64,000 nt of DNA from Thiocapsa roseilacustris (GCF_041903755.1 NZ_JBBWVE010000006.1:124001-188000), one strand, 5' to 3'. Counted from the first letter of the stretch, positions 26,815 to 35,051 are shown. Made by a program: numbers and translations. Notes: a model not told the origin generated them from the sequence alone.

Positions 26815-27780
26815 ATGGACCGCTTCGACCGGATCTTCGAGCTCAACCGGATCCTTCAGGCGGCTCGGTATCCGGTCTCGCGGCAGCGATTGCAGGAGTC
26901 ACTCGAGTGCTCCCGCGCGACGATCAAGCGCCTCATCGAGGACATGCGTCTGCACCTGAATGCCCCGATCGTCTACGACCGGGAGCACAACGGCTACAAA
27001 TACGATCTGGCCGACGGTGCGATGTACGAGCTGCCCGGTCTTTGGTTCAACGCCTCCGAGCTGCATGCCCTGCTGACCGTGCAGCAGCTCTTGACGAGCG
27101 TGGAGCCCGGGCTGCTCGACCCGCATCTCAAGCCCCTGCAGAAACGCATCGGCGATCTGCTCGAGCTGCAGCGCCCCGGTTTCGATGGGCTTTCGGCGCG
27201 GGTGCGGATCATGCAGATGGGCGCGCGCCGCGGCGGTCGATACTTTCAGACGGTCGCCGGCGCCTTGGCTCAACATCAGCGGCTGTGGATCCGCTATTTC
27301 AATCGCGGCGACGATCGGCACAGCGACCGCGAGGTCTCGCCCCAGCGTCTCACCTACTACCGCGATAACTGGTATCTCGATGCCTGGTGTCATCTGCGCG
27401 AGGGCCTGCGGACCTTCGCCCTGGATGCGATCGAGGCCGCGCGCCCCTTGACCACGAGCGCCCTGCCGGTGGCGGACGAGGATCTCGATCGACATTTTGC
27501 CGTCTCCTACGGGATCTTCGCCGGCGCGCCGCAGCAGACGGCGGTGCTGCGCTTCAGCCCGGAGCGCGCCCGCTGGGTCGCGAAGGAGCAATGGCATCGG
27601 GATCAGGCGGGGCAATTCCTCGAGGACGGGCGCTACGAGCTGCGCATCCCCTACAGCAACGCACTTGAGCTGACGATGGACGTGCTCAGGTACGGGCCGG
27701 ATGTCGAGGTTGTCGAGCCGGCGATCCTGCGCGATCTGGTCCGGGAGCGTCTCGCTGCGGCGCTGGCGCGGTATGGCTAA
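26815..27780 (+). CDS. WYL-domain transcriptional regulator
   Basis: A 321-residue regulator. The N terminus (about residues 1-60) is a winged helix-turn-helix: MDRFDRIFELNRILQAARYP and LECSRATIKRLIEDMR. The middle holds the WYL domain: LAQHQRLWIRYFNRGDD and LTYYRDNWYLDAWCH. A C-terminal WCX region follows. WYL proteins sense ligands, often single-stranded nucleic acid or nucleotides, and control DNA repair or defence genes; no target is evident here. It starts 10 bases after rsfS. The TAA stop is the first three bases of a family A element, so the C terminus may have been reshaped by the insertion. Confidence 0.88.
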   Translation: MDRFDRIFELNRILQAARYPVSRQRLQESLECSRATIKRLIEDMRLHLNAPIVYDREHNGYKYDLADGAMYELPGLWFNASELHALLTVQQLLTSVEPGLLDPHLKPLQKRIGDLLELQRPGFDGLSARVRIMQMGARRGGRYFQTVAGALAQHQRLWIRYFNRGDDRHSDREVSPQRLTYYRDNWYLDAWCHLREGLRTFALDAIEAARPLTTSALPVADEDLDRHFAVSYGIFAGAPQQTAVLRFSPERARWVAKEQWHRDQAGQFLEDGRYELRIPYSNALELTMDVLRYGPDVEVVEPAILRDLVRERLAAALARYG

Positions 27781-27877
27781 GGCGATTTCCGGAAAGTTCT
27801 CACCCGTAGGTTGTGCTGACGATAGGAAGCACAACTGCCGGCGGTTGGTTGTGCCTCGCAAGGCTCGGCACAACCTA
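27778..27877. repeat. Family A intergenic inverted repeat, copy 5, flanked by a 22-base direct repeat
   Basis: Starts TAAGGCGATTTCCGGAAA, continues with the core CGTAGGTTGTGCTGACGATA and ends CGGCACAACCTACG; the right terminal sequence is missing. The 22 bases before it (27758-27779) and after it (27878-27899), CGGCGCTGGCGCGGTATGGC and so on, are identical at 21 of 22 positions. This looks like a target duplication or template-switch scar. Confidence 0.88.
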
Positions 27878-27899
27878 CGGCGCTGGCTCGGTATGGCTA

Positions 27900-28032
27900 G
27901 TGCAGCACGGCAGATGTGTCGAGACCGTTCGTTGTCGTAATCGTAATCGTATCGATGGTCGATCACGACAACGACAACGACAACGACAAGGACGAAGACA
28001 ACGAAGTTGATCTCGGACGGTCTCGGAATCTC
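27900..28032. repeat. Family D element with hexamer arms, copy 2
   Basis: Opposite orientation to copy 1: starts GTGCAGCACGGCAGATGTGTC, has GTTGTCGTAATCG, then GACAACGACAACGACAACG and GAAGACAACGAAG, and ends GATCTCGGACGGTCTCGGAA. Fills the gap between the WYL gene and the DUF29 gene. The number of hexamers differs from that in the other copies. Confidence 0.82.
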
Positions 28033-28056
28033 TTCACCGCTCCGCTAGCGGGCCGA

Positions 28057-28506
28057 TCATGGCAACTGATCGACAGCAAGGCCCGGAACATCGTCGTTCA
28101 GGATCTGCTCAATGGTGAAGGGGCAGACCGGCGGGAAGGTCTCCTCGGCGAGGCCGGTCTCGCGGGCCGCCTTGAGGATGGCATCGCCATAGGCGTCCAC
28201 GACGGCTTGCTCGAGCTTCGCCTTGAGACTGGGGTTCTGTGCGAGATGCCGATGAAGACGTCGGCGCTGCTCCTTGATCGTGAGTGTCCAGCTTCGACTG
28301 CGCCGATTGGGTTGGAATTGCCACTTGAGCAGGTGCGTGAACAGCCGTGCGAGTCGGTTTTCAAGCTCCCGCAACTCGCTCTTGCCCATGCTCTCGATCT
28401 CCTCGGCGATGTGCTCGATGTCGGCCTGGTCGATCCGTCCGCCGCGCAGGAGCGCGGCTTGAGTGTTGGCCCAAGCGTAGAAGTCCGAGTCGTAGGTGCT
28501 CTCCAT
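28057..28506 (-). CDS. DUF29 family protein
   Basis: A 149-residue protein of the DUF29 family: MESTYDSDFYAWANTQAAL at the start, IDQADIEHIAEEIESMGKSE, LLKWQFQPNRRSRSW and a C-terminal helical region. DUF29 proteins are abundant in cyanobacteria and purple sulfur bacteria, often in several copies; function unknown, with occasional links to mobile or toxin-antitoxin-like loci. The ATG at 28506 was chosen by family start; the longer frame enters the family C repeat. Flanked by repeats on both sides. Confidence 0.85.
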   Translation of the reverse strand: MESTYDSDFYAWANTQAALLRGGRIDQADIEHIAEEIESMGKSELRELENRLARLFTHLLKWQFQPNRRSRSWTLTIKEQRRRLHRHLAQNPSLKAKLEQAVVDAYGDAILKAARETGLAEETFPPVCPFTIEQILNDDVPGLAVDQLP

Positions 28507-28631
28507 CTGTGTCCTCGGGGGGTGGCTGCGGCGCTGCAGGTATGATGAGGTGATTTCCTGGAAAGGGGCAACCAGCGTGTAGGTGGGAATTGATTCGCAG
28601 CTCAGCCCTTCAGGTCTTCCGGGCATGCGCA

Positions 28632-28734
28632 GTCGAGACGCCTCTCACCGAGACACGGAGGGCACGGCGAATCCGAGATCTTTTCTTCGTGCGCTCCGTA
28701 TCTCCGTGAGAGAATTTAGAAACTCATCGGTGCC
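28632..28734. repeat. Family C inverted repeat, copy 4
   Basis: Arms CCTCTCACCGAGACACGGAG and CTCCGTATCTCCGTGAGAG with GAATCCGAGATC between; ends CTCATCGGTGC. Lies between the divergent DUF29 and folA genes, 33 bases upstream of the folA start. Confidence 0.78.
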
Positions 28735-28766
28735 AGGGGATGCAACTTCAGACAAGGTGATCCGCG

Positions 28767-29306
28767 ATGACATCGACCGAACGCCAAGCTCCACCCCTCT
28801 GTCTGGTCGTCGCGATCGCGGACAACGGAGTGATCGGTCGAGAGAATCGGCTGCCTTGGCATCTGCCGGCCGATCTGGGACACTTCAAAGCGCTGACGCT
28901 CGACAAGACGATCGTCATGGGACGGCGGACCTGGGAATCCCTGCCCGGAGTTTTGCCGCGTCGACGCCACATCGTGCTGTCCCGTGACCCGGCCTTTCGT
29001 CCGGACGGCTGTCTCGTGGTGGATTCACTGGATGCAGCGATCGAGGCTGCCGGCCCGGTGCCCGAGCTGTTGATTGTCGGCGGGGCGGCACTCTATGCCG
29101 AGACGCTCCCCCGCGCGGACGGACTCTATCTGACGTTGGTGCATACCGCCGTCGAGGGCGATACCCGCTTTCCGAGATGGGACCCGGCGGATTGGGTCGA
29201 GGTGAGCCGGGTCGAGCGTCTGCCCGACGAGCGCAACACTTACGCCATGACTTTTCTGGAGCTTCGCCGTTTGCCCGGACTTCAGTCCGATCCGGGCCGC
29301 AGATAG
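28767..29306 (+). CDS. folA: FolA, dihydrofolate reductase
   Basis: NADPH-dependent reduction of dihydrofolate to tetrahydrofolate. It has 179 residues, somewhat longer than E. coli (159), with an extra N-terminal stretch of about 10 residues and a C-terminal tail. Conserved: VVAIADNGVIGRENRLPWHL (substrate site), TIVMGRRTWESLPG and LLIVGGAALY (cofactor binding). It is convergent with apaH and overlaps its 3' end by 25 bases, the same orientation as the E. coli folA-apaH pair. Confidence 0.95.
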   Translation: MTSTERQAPPLCLVVAIADNGVIGRENRLPWHLPADLGHFKALTLDKTIVMGRRTWESLPGVLPRRRHIVLSRDPAFRPDGCLVVDSLDAAIEAAGPVPELLIVGGAALYAETLPRADGLYLTLVHTAVEGDTRFPRWDPADWVEVSRVERLPDERNTYAMTFLELRRLPGLQSDPGRR

Positions 29307-30139
29307 CCCGCGCAGTCGATCTGGATCGGCGTCATCAACCTTTTCCCGTCGCCGTCTCCGTTGCCGGCGATCCGGATCGCGGTCAGCGCGCCGCCCCAGA
29401 GACAGCCGCTGTCGAGTCCCCAGACGTTGTGCTCGGCGAGATAGCCGATGGTGGACCAGTGGCCGAAGATAATCCGGTCGTCGCGGGTGTGCCGGTCCGG
29501 CATCCGAAACCAGGGCAGGCGTCCGGCCAATTGGCTCCCGATCTCGCCCTTCTCGCCGAGGGCGAGGGCGCCGTCCGACGCGCAGAACCTCAGTCGGGTC
29601 AGGCAGTTGGTGATGAACCGTAGACGGTCCATGCCGGTCAGATCGGGCGACCAGCGCTTGGGTTTGTTGCCGTACATCGCCATCAGGTACGCGCGATGGT
29701 CCGGGCCGCGCAGGGTCGACTCGAGCTCGTGCGCGCGGGCTCGAGTGTCTTCGAGGCTCCATTGCGGCGGAACACCGGCATGGATCATCGAGAAACCGAT
29801 GTCCGAATCATGGTGCAACAGCGGGCGATGGCGCAGCCAATGCAGAAGCGCGTCGCGGTCAGGCGCCCGCAGTACCTCGTCGAGCGTGCTCTTGCCGGCG
29901 TGCCGGGTATTGCCTTCGGCCAAAGCGAGGAGATGTAGGTCGTGGTTGCCGAGGACCGTGACGGCGCAATCGCCCAGATCGTGCACGAATCGCATCACCG
30001 CAAGCGATTCAGGCCCGCGGTTGACCAGGTCGCCGACGAGCCAAAGTCGGTCGACGCCCGGATCGAACCGGAGCCTGTCGAGCAGTTGCCGCAGCTCCCG
30101 ATAGCACCCCTGGATGTCGCCGACGGCATAGATGGCCAT
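29282..30139 (-). CDS. apaH: ApaH, diadenosine tetraphosphatase
   Basis: Symmetrical Ap4A hydrolase that also removes Np4 caps from RNA. It has 285 residues (E. coli 280). Metallophosphatase motifs are intact: MAIYAVGDIQGCY, GDLVNRGPES and VLGNHDLHLLAL, followed by IFGHWSTIGYL. It lies 26 bases downstream of apaG on the same strand; the pair forms the usual apaG-apaH unit. Confidence 0.96.
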   Translation of the reverse strand: MAIYAVGDIQGCYRELRQLLDRLRFDPGVDRLWLVGDLVNRGPESLAVMRFVHDLGDCAVTVLGNHDLHLLALAEGNTRHAGKSTLDEVLRAPDRDALLHWLRHRPLLHHDSDIGFSMIHAGVPPQWSLEDTRARAHELESTLRGPDHRAYLMAMYGNKPKRWSPDLTGMDRLRFITNCLTRLRFCASDGALALGEKGEIGSQLAGRLPWFRMPDRHTRDDRIIFGHWSTIGYLAEHNVWGLDSGCLWGGALTAIRIAGNGDGDGKRLMTPIQIDCAGYLRPGSD

Positions 30140-30165
30140 GGCCGTGTCGGTCCCGGTCGTCTCTT

Positions 30166-30540
30166 TCAGTGTATGGTCATGGCGGACGCCAACGAAAAGG
30201 CCGGGATATCGGCATCGAAGCGGACCCCGTCGTCGCTGATCATGCCGTAACTGCCGTGCATGCTGCCGATCGGGGTGGCGATGATGGTGCCGCTCGTGTA
30301 CTCGAAACGTTCACCCGGTTTCAGGTGCGGCTGCTCCCCGACGACACCCTCTCCCCTGACTTCCTGGGCCTTTCCGTCTGCGTCCGTGATGATCCAGTGC
30401 CGATCGAGCAGGCGCGCCGATTGATCCCCGTGATTTTCGATCACGATCGTATAGACAAACACATAACGTCCTTCTCCGGGGGAGGACCGCTCCGGCTGGT
30501 ACTGGCTATTGGCCGAAATCTTGATCGAAAACTCGTTCAC
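30166..30540 (-). CDS. apaG: ApaG, DUF525-domain protein
   Basis: A 124-residue protein with the ApaG fibronectin-like fold (E. coli 125). YVFVYTIVIENHGDQSARLL, GEGVVGEQPHLKPGE and YTSGTIIATPIGSMHGSYGM are diagnostic. I chose the GTG at 30540 (first residues NEFSIKISANSQYQ after the initiator) because GGAGG lies exactly 5 bases upstream and the length matches the family. An ATG at 30591 or 30639 would add 17 or 33 residues. The role is not settled; it is genetically linked to Ap4A metabolism and protein interaction. In E. coli rsmA precedes it; here it does not. Confidence 0.93.
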   Translation of the reverse strand: MNEFSIKISANSQYQPERSSPGEGRYVFVYTIVIENHGDQSARLLDRHWIITDADGKAQEVRGEGVVGEQPHLKPGERFEYTSGTIIATPIGSMHGSYGMISDDGVRFDADIPAFSLASAMTIH

Positions 30541-30697
30541 CTGAACCTCCACGTCGCAGACAAGAGTATCGGATCGCGTGATAATACACATGGCCCCGTC
30601 GCGCGATCCAGGCACATCGGAGCCCCTTATCCATTTCAATGTCCATCAAGGACAGCGAGCCCTCCAGTCAGAGTCGTGACATCAGGTCGGTTGACAC

Positions 30698-30865
30698 ATG
30701 CGCCCCAAGTCATCTCCTCCCAAGCCCGATCTCATAATCTTGCTGATCGCCTTTGCCTTGATCGGAATGGTGGCGACTCTGGCGTATCAAATCGGTCTGT
30801 ACGCGAGTGTCGAGCGTGCACCGATCGCCAAGCAGGCGGTCGCACCGAAGGATTTCGGCGGCTGA
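30698..30865 (+). CDS. Small single-span membrane protein
   Basis: A 55-residue frame, MRPKSSPPKPDLIILLIAF at the start, with one hydrophobic helix (about residues 12-30) and a polar tail ending in DFGG. Codon use is compatible with a gene, and it lies alone between divergent apaG and the oxidoreductase at 30991. No family recognised. A real small membrane protein is plausible, but the call rests on hydrophobicity and codon pattern only. Confidence 0.45.
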   Translation: MRPKSSPPKPDLIILLIAFALIGMVATLAYQIGLYASVERAPIAKQAVAPKDFGG

Positions 30866-30990
30866 AGTGTTCGCCACGCGGGAGGACGATGTGATATTAA
30901 CCGAGCCTCGAGACGCCATGCCGTGCGACGCACGCCGACGGGCCGTCCCCTGGGGGCTCCGAGGCTCAACAACGCATCCGGTCGCAGCCT

Positions 30991-31926
30991 ATGTCCGATA
31001 AACTACGCGTCGCCGTCATCGGTGTCGGCTATCTGGGGCGTTTCCATGCCCTGATCTACTCGCGCATGCCTGATGTCGCGCTGGTGGGCGTGGTCGATGT
31101 CGACCCGGCCCGCGCCGATGCGGTTGCTGCCGAGGCCGGATGTTCCGCCTATGCGCGGATCGACGATGTCATCGAGTGGGTCGACGCGGTCAGCATCGTG
31201 GTCCCGACGACCGCGCATCTTGAGGCGGCGGCGCCCTTCCTGTCGCGCGGCATCCCGGTCCTGCTCGAAAAGCCGATCGCGGCGAGCCTGGCCGACGGGG
31301 TCGAGATTGTCCGCTTGGCGCGCGCCTATCATGCAATCCTGCAGATCGGTCATGTCGAGCGATTCAACGCCGGTGTCATGGCGCTCGCGCAGCGGATCCA
31401 TGCGCCTGTCTATATCGAGGCTCAAAGGATGGGTGGCTTTACGGAGCGCGCGACCGATGTCGACGTGGTCTCCGATCTCATGATCCACGATATCGACATC
31501 ATCCTCTCCCTGGTCGGGGCCCGCATCGCCAATATCTCGGCCGTGGGCGCCTCAGTGCTGACGGATCACGTGGATATCGCGAGCGCCCGACTGGAGTTTG
31601 ACCAGGGGACGGTCGCCAACGTCGTCGCCAGCCGCGTTTCGGACAAGACCACGCGCCGGATCCGGGTCTTCCAGCCGGGCCGCTACCTCGCGCTCGATTT
31701 CATCGAGCAGACCATCGATATCGCCGCGCCCCGCGCCACCGCCGGTTCCGCACGCCCGGAGATCGTCCGCGAGCGCATCAGTGTCGAGCCGGTCAAGCCG
31801 CTGGATCTTGAGCTTGCCGAGTTCGTGCGCTGTATCCGCGAGGGACGCCCTCCGCTCGTGGACGGGCAGACGGGGTTAAACGCGCTCGAAGTCGCCTTGG
31901 AAGTGCGCGCCCGCACGGGGCACTAA
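30991..31926 (+). CDS. Gfo/Idh/MocA family NAD(P)-dependent oxidoreductase
   Basis: A 311-residue sugar-dehydrogenase-type oxidoreductase. The N-terminal Rossmann motif VAVIGVGYLGRFHA, the EKP motif (VLLEKPIAASLADG, about residues 90-103) and GHVERFNAGVMAL are present; SDLMIHDIDIILSLVG follows in the C-terminal domain. The GHVERFNP-type sequence resembles UDP-N-acetylglucosamine 3-dehydrogenases (GnnA) that make the diamino sugar of some lipid A, but no partner aminotransferase is beside it, so the substrate is open. It begins the accessory block. Confidence 0.85.
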   Translation: MSDKLRVAVIGVGYLGRFHALIYSRMPDVALVGVVDVDPARADAVAAEAGCSAYARIDDVIEWVDAVSIVVPTTAHLEAAAPFLSRGIPVLLEKPIAASLADGVEIVRLARAYHAILQIGHVERFNAGVMALAQRIHAPVYIEAQRMGGFTERATDVDVVSDLMIHDIDIILSLVGARIANISAVGASVLTDHVDIASARLEFDQGTVANVVASRVSDKTTRRIRVFQPGRYLALDFIEQTIDIAAPRATAGSARPEIVRERISVEPVKPLDLELAEFVRCIREGRPPLVDGQTGLNALEVALEVRARTGH

Positions 31927-31927
31927 G

Positions 31928-31960
31928 ACTAAACCGCGTCCGGCGCGACATGCGTCGGGA
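31928..31960. repeat. Family B fragment (copy 5)
   Basis: ACTAAACCGCGTCCGGCGCGACATGCG-like sequence directly after the oxidoreductase stop; only one arm of the family B inverted repeat is present. A second fragment, GGGCGCGGTTTCATCG, lies at about 45890-45905. Confidence 0.55.
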
Positions 31961-32008
31961 TCCTTTTGCCGTAGCGTTCACGCCATCTCGAGGCGCGCCA
32001 CAAAAAGG

Positions 32009-32086
32009 CGTAGGTTGTGCCGAGCCGTGCGAGGCACAACCAACCGTCGTCGCGAGTTGTGCTTCCTATCGTCAGCACAACCTACG
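32009..32086. repeat. Family A intergenic inverted repeat, copy 6
   Basis: CGTAGGTTGTGCCGAGCCGT at the left and GTCAGCACAACCTACG at the right, orientation as copy 3. Terminal sequences are lacking. Lies downstream of both convergent neighbours, the oxidoreductase and the Crp/Fnr gene. Confidence 0.85.
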
Positions 32087-32110
32087 AGCCTAGCCACTAA
32101 CCACTCTATC

Positions 32111-32821
32111 TCATCCCAGGAATCGCTCGTAAATCGATTCCGACTCCCCGTAACACCCGCAGGCTGCGGCTTGCAGGCCGGCCCGATCGAGAACGCGAAT
32201 GTCGCCACGGCTGTAGTGAATAAGGTTGCGCTGTTGCAGCGCCGTCGCGGCCTTGGTGACGCCGACCCGGCGCACCCCGAGTAAGAGGGCGAGGAACTCG
32301 TGGGTGGCATGGAAGTGATCCGAATGCGCCCGGTCCTGGGTCATCAGCAACCAGCGGGCGAGACGCGCTTCCAGCACATGGAAGCGGGTGCAGGCGACCA
32401 TCTGCTCGACCTGGTTCGTCAACACGAAGAGATAGCGGTTCAGCGTGATCTGAAGTGCGACGCTCAGCCCGAGCGCCTCGGGAAACCGCTCCACTGTCAT
32501 ACGCCAGGCGGGACCGGCGCCCCGAACAACGGTGCGCAGCAGCGTCACGTCGATCCCCAAGATCAGTGGTGTTCCAACCATTCCCTCGCTGCCGACCAGC
32601 CTGACCTCCAGACCGGCGTGATCGATCGGCGGCGTCACCAGAGAAAAGAAGCAGTCCGTGGGGAAGTAGACGTGGCGGATCTGCTCGCCGGGTTCGTTGA
32701 TCACCTCGTCGAGCGCGAGCTCGACCGACTCGCAGCGCGTCAGCACCTGTTGATGATCCTCGTCCGGCAGCGATGCGAGAAGACGATTCTCGAAGTGAGC
32801 GGAATTCTTCTCGTGATGCAC
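32111..32821 (-). CDS. Crp/Fnr family transcriptional regulator (paralogue 1)
   Basis: A 236-residue protein with an N-terminal cyclic-nucleotide-binding-like beta-barrel (IRHVYFPTDCFFSLV, VRLVGSEGMVG) and a C-terminal helix-turn-helix (EFLALLLGVRRVGVTKAA, then LIHYSRGDIRVLDRAGL). The PRAARRT-type cAMP motif and the Fnr cysteine cluster are not evident, so the signal is unknown. The GTG at 32821 has AGGAG 7 bases upstream and fits the family; the frame is open another 60 codons upstream without conservation. It is clearly a paralogue of the protein at 53051-53791. Confidence 0.88.
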   Translation of the reverse strand: MHHEKNSAHFENRLLASLPDEDHQQVLTRCESVELALDEVINEPGEQIRHVYFPTDCFFSLVTPPIDHAGLEVRLVGSEGMVGTPLILGIDVTLLRTVVRGAGPAWRMTVERFPEALGLSVALQITLNRYLFVLTNQVEQMVACTRFHVLEARLARWLLMTQDRAHSDHFHATHEFLALLLGVRRVGVTKAATALQQRNLIHYSRGDIRVLDRAGLQAAACGCYGESESIYERFLG

Positions 32822-33573
32822 GTGGGGTCTCCTCGTGGGCCGGGTAGAACGGTAACACTCGGCAAGCGGAGCGCGTTGTCGGGCAGCTGCGGGCGCTGTC
32901 TTATCGCGCAGGGGCTCGCTGTCATCCCGATCGGTCACTGACGGCCGGCTCGGCCTTGGGGCTCCGTCAACTTTACACATTACGTCAATTAGCGGGTTCA
33001 TTCAGTGCGCTGACAAACATAGCGCGTTGATCCCTGTCCCTATGTGTGATGGCGTACAGACTGGGCCGGTTACGCCGCGCATCCTGTCGTTCACGGTGTA
33101 GGCCCCTCTTCGACCGTGAGGTTTAGCTCGTAAATCCGGCCGTCGGGGGCAGCGGCCTCCAACGTGTGGGTAGTGCCGGACCTCGGAGGTTCGGCTGCCG
33201 TTCTCTCTCGCGGCGATCGCCGTCACGAGAACCCGTTGCCCTGTTATCCCGGGCGGGAGTACCTAGGGGCGGGGGTACCTAGGATAAGCAGGCTAAATTA
33301 CAGTATAAAGCAAGAAAAAATACTTGCTATAAATAGTAGTATTACGTGTCACATTAATCTGACACAGCAAGTTGTCGAACTTGTATTACATTGATTTTCA
33401 GGGTCTCTTCCGCGCTCCGATGCCGGGTGCTCTTCGGATCTCGGACTGGATCAAGATGCGAGACAACCGTTGGGGCGCTGCATTGCGGCTCACCGACGAT
33501 GGGCAGTGGGGCGGCTGCCGAACGACATGCTCCCGCCTCTCGGGCGCTCATCAACCAGTACAGGAGAATTGAG
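32822..33573. other. Long intergenic region with AT-rich promoter segment
   Basis: About 750 bases without an intact gene. On the minus strand, bases near 33185-33105 read THTLEAAAPDGRIYELNLTV and stop soon after, possibly a gene remnant. Bases 33285-33400 are strikingly AT-rich and contain GTGTCA-8-TGACAC at 33346-33365, a perfect inverted repeat of the size of a Crp/Fnr-like operator. It probably carries the promoter of the small membrane-protein operon starting at 33574. Confidence 0.5.
33346..33365. promoter_or_regulatory. Candidate dimeric operator GTGTCA-N8-TGACAC
   Basis: Perfect 6-base arms with an 8-base AT-rich spacer inside the AT-rich promoter segment. A site of this geometry suits a dimeric helix-turn-helix regulator of the Crp/Fnr type, two of which are encoded in the window. 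Regulation is an inference; no binding data. Confidence 0.4.
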
Positions 33574-33762
33574 ATGAATTTGATTAGCTTGGTCGTCGTT
33601 TTGGTCGTCATCGGAGTCATCCTGTGGCTGATCAACAACTACATTCCGATGGATGGAACCATCAAGAAGATCCTGAATGTGGTGGTCGTTATCTTCGTGG
33701 TGCTATGGCTGCTGTCCGCTTTCGGACTCCTCGGCTCCATGTCCGGAATACGCATCGGGTAA
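33574..33762 (+). CDS. Thivi_2564 family small membrane protein
   Basis: A 62-residue protein with two hydrophobic helices: MNLISLVVVLVVIGVILWL, the loop NNYIPMDGTIKKI, and VVVVIFVVLWLLSAFGL. This pattern is that of the family named after Thiocystis violascens Thivi_2564, widespread in proteobacteria; function unknown, with frequent association with stress-induced membrane genes. A GGAG sequence lies 8 bases before the ATG. First gene of an apparent operon with the DUF3185 gene and the exported protein that follow. Confidence 0.88.
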   Translation: MNLISLVVVLVVIGVILWLINNYIPMDGTIKKILNVVVVIFVVLWLLSAFGLLGSMSGIRIG

Positions 33763-33802
33763 TCGTGCGAACAACAATCGCTTATCCATGCCGGGAGATA
33801 AG

Positions 33803-34021
33803 ATGAACACACTCAAGATTGTAGGGGTCGTACTGATTATCGGCGGTGGCTTGGGGTTGGCGTATGGTGGCTTCAGCTATACGAAGGAGACCACGCAGGC
33901 TCAACTGGGTCCCCTCGAATTGACGGTCCAAGACCGCGAGACGGTCAACATTCCGATCTGGGTCGGCGTGGCGTCGATCGTGGCCGGCGCGCTGCTATTG
34001 CTCGTGCCGAGGGGCACTTGA
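33803..34021 (+). CDS. DUF3185-like small membrane protein
   Basis: A 72-residue protein with two membrane helices: MNTLKIVGVVLIIGGGLGLA and IWVGVASIVAGALLLLV, joined by a polar loop with YTKETTQAQLGPLELTVQD. This arrangement matches DUF3185 proteins. GGGAG lies about 7 bases upstream of the ATG. Lies 40 bases after the Thivi_2564-type gene; likely co-transcribed and membrane-associated, role unknown. Confidence 0.8.
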   Translation: MNTLKIVGVVLIIGGGLGLAYGGFSYTKETTQAQLGPLELTVQDRETVNIPIWVGVASIVAGALLLLVPRGT

Positions 34022-34030
34022 GAATGACCG

Positions 34031-34060
34031 CACGGGAGACCTGGATCTGGGTCTCCCGTG
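34031..34060. terminator. Hairpin after the DUF3185-like gene
   Basis: CACGGGAGACC, an 8-base loop and GGTCTCCCGTG form a perfect 11-base-pair stem 10 bases after the DUF3185 stop. No T-run follows, so it may be a weak terminator or an mRNA stabiliser rather than a full stop before the next gene. Confidence 0.5.
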
Positions 34061-34128
34061 AGGAGCAATTCGATTTCCGGAAACCTTGTTTCCAGCCTCT
34101 TTCACGTCGGCAAACGAGACCCTTAAAC

Positions 34129-34716
34129 ATGACCAACAGAGATTTGCAGGGCCTGATCGCGATGGCGTTGATGTTCGGCGGCGCAGCGGTGCAGTCCGCC
34201 GGACCGGAGCAGTCGGGCACCACGCACTCGCCGATTCCGGGCGCCGCCGGTCTGCAGCTCGCGGAGACGCAGACGGAGTATGGGATCCGGCCGGCCGAGA
34301 GCCTCGGCTCGCCGACGTCCGCGGATGTCGCCGCCCCCGCTCGGGAGTCGACCGGGGAAACTTCATCGGAAATCATGACCAATGGCGACATTCGCTACGT
34401 AACGGGCGGCATCGGGGAGAGCGAACGCGCGGAGCTCGAGGCCTTGTCCAGTCAGTTCAACCTGCGCCTGCTCTTCGCGACGGAGGGCACCGGTGAGTAT
34501 CTCTCATCGGTTAAAGTGAACATTCTGGATGCGCACAGCGGGCCGGTCTTGACCGCCCAATCGAAAGGCCCTTGGTTCTTCGCCCAATTGCCGGCGGGCG
34601 ACTACAGCGTGGAGGTCACCCCGACGGGTTTGCGCGGTCAGGACGAGACTCAGCGCAAAACCTTCAATCTGGATGGTTCCGGCCAGTCACGCTTGGACTT
34701 CTACTGGAAGAAATAG
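34129..34716 (+). CDS. Exported protein with carboxypeptidase-regulatory-like beta-sandwich
   Basis: A 195-residue protein. The first 25 residues (MTNRDLQGLIAMALMFGGAA and on) form a probable signal peptide. Residues about 100-190 contain GDIRYVTGGIGESERAELEAL, YLSSVKVNILDAHSGPVLTAQ and LPAGDYSVEVTPTG, a pattern of carboxypeptidase-regulatory or transthyretin-like domains. Function unknown; probably periplasmic. The ATG at 34129 was preferred over upstream starts that would run through the hairpin. Confidence 0.65.
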   Translation: MTNRDLQGLIAMALMFGGAAVQSAGPEQSGTTHSPIPGAAGLQLAETQTEYGIRPAESLGSPTSADVAAPARESTGETSSEIMTNGDIRYVTGGIGESERAELEALSSQFNLRLLFATEGTGEYLSSVKVNILDAHSGPVLTAQSKGPWFFAQLPAGDYSVEVTPTGLRGQDETQRKTFNLDGSGQSRLDFYWKK

Positions 34717-34737
34717 GCGCGGCGAGCTTGAGCATAG

Positions 34738-34914
34738 GATGTCGAGCGGGCACATCTCGTGGCGCTGCGCGCGACGCGTGAGGAAGGCGAGAAGAGGCTG
34801 GAGGAGATGCAGGCCACTACGGAAAGCAACTGGGAGCAGCTCAAAGTAGAAACCGAGCGGGCCTGGGATGCCATCAAGGATTCCTTCAATACGTTCAAGT
34901 CGCATTATAAGTAA
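34738..34914 (+). pseudogene. C-terminal remnant of a coiled-coil stress-type protein
   Basis: In frame from 34738 to the TAA at 34912-34914 it reads ERAHLVALRATREEGEKRLEE, then MQATTESNWEQLKVETERAW and DAIKDSFNTFKSHYK. This is typical of the C-terminal half of small heptad-rich proteins often found beside Thivi_2564-type genes. A stop lies just upstream (34735-34737) and no credible ATG precedes; only a GTG at 34759 could start a 51-residue product. It is best read as a truncated gene whose N-terminal half has been lost. Confidence 0.6.
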
Positions 34915-35051
34915 TCATTGAATCCATCGCGTTGCGTGAGCTGATGAAGGCGGGATGTGACGCGATGTTGTCAGGCCACGATGGCCCGAGTGACGAACGG
35001 CTCTGTAGAGTGGACAAGCGCACGCAGTCCACAAGCGCCGGCGCAGGAAGT

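Noticed and set aside
33040..33280. Possible structured RNA (6S-like) upstream of the small membrane operon
   Set aside because: GC-rich inverted segments exist, but the characteristic central bubble and closing stems of 6S RNA could not be matched; only a weak protein-like remnant was seen.
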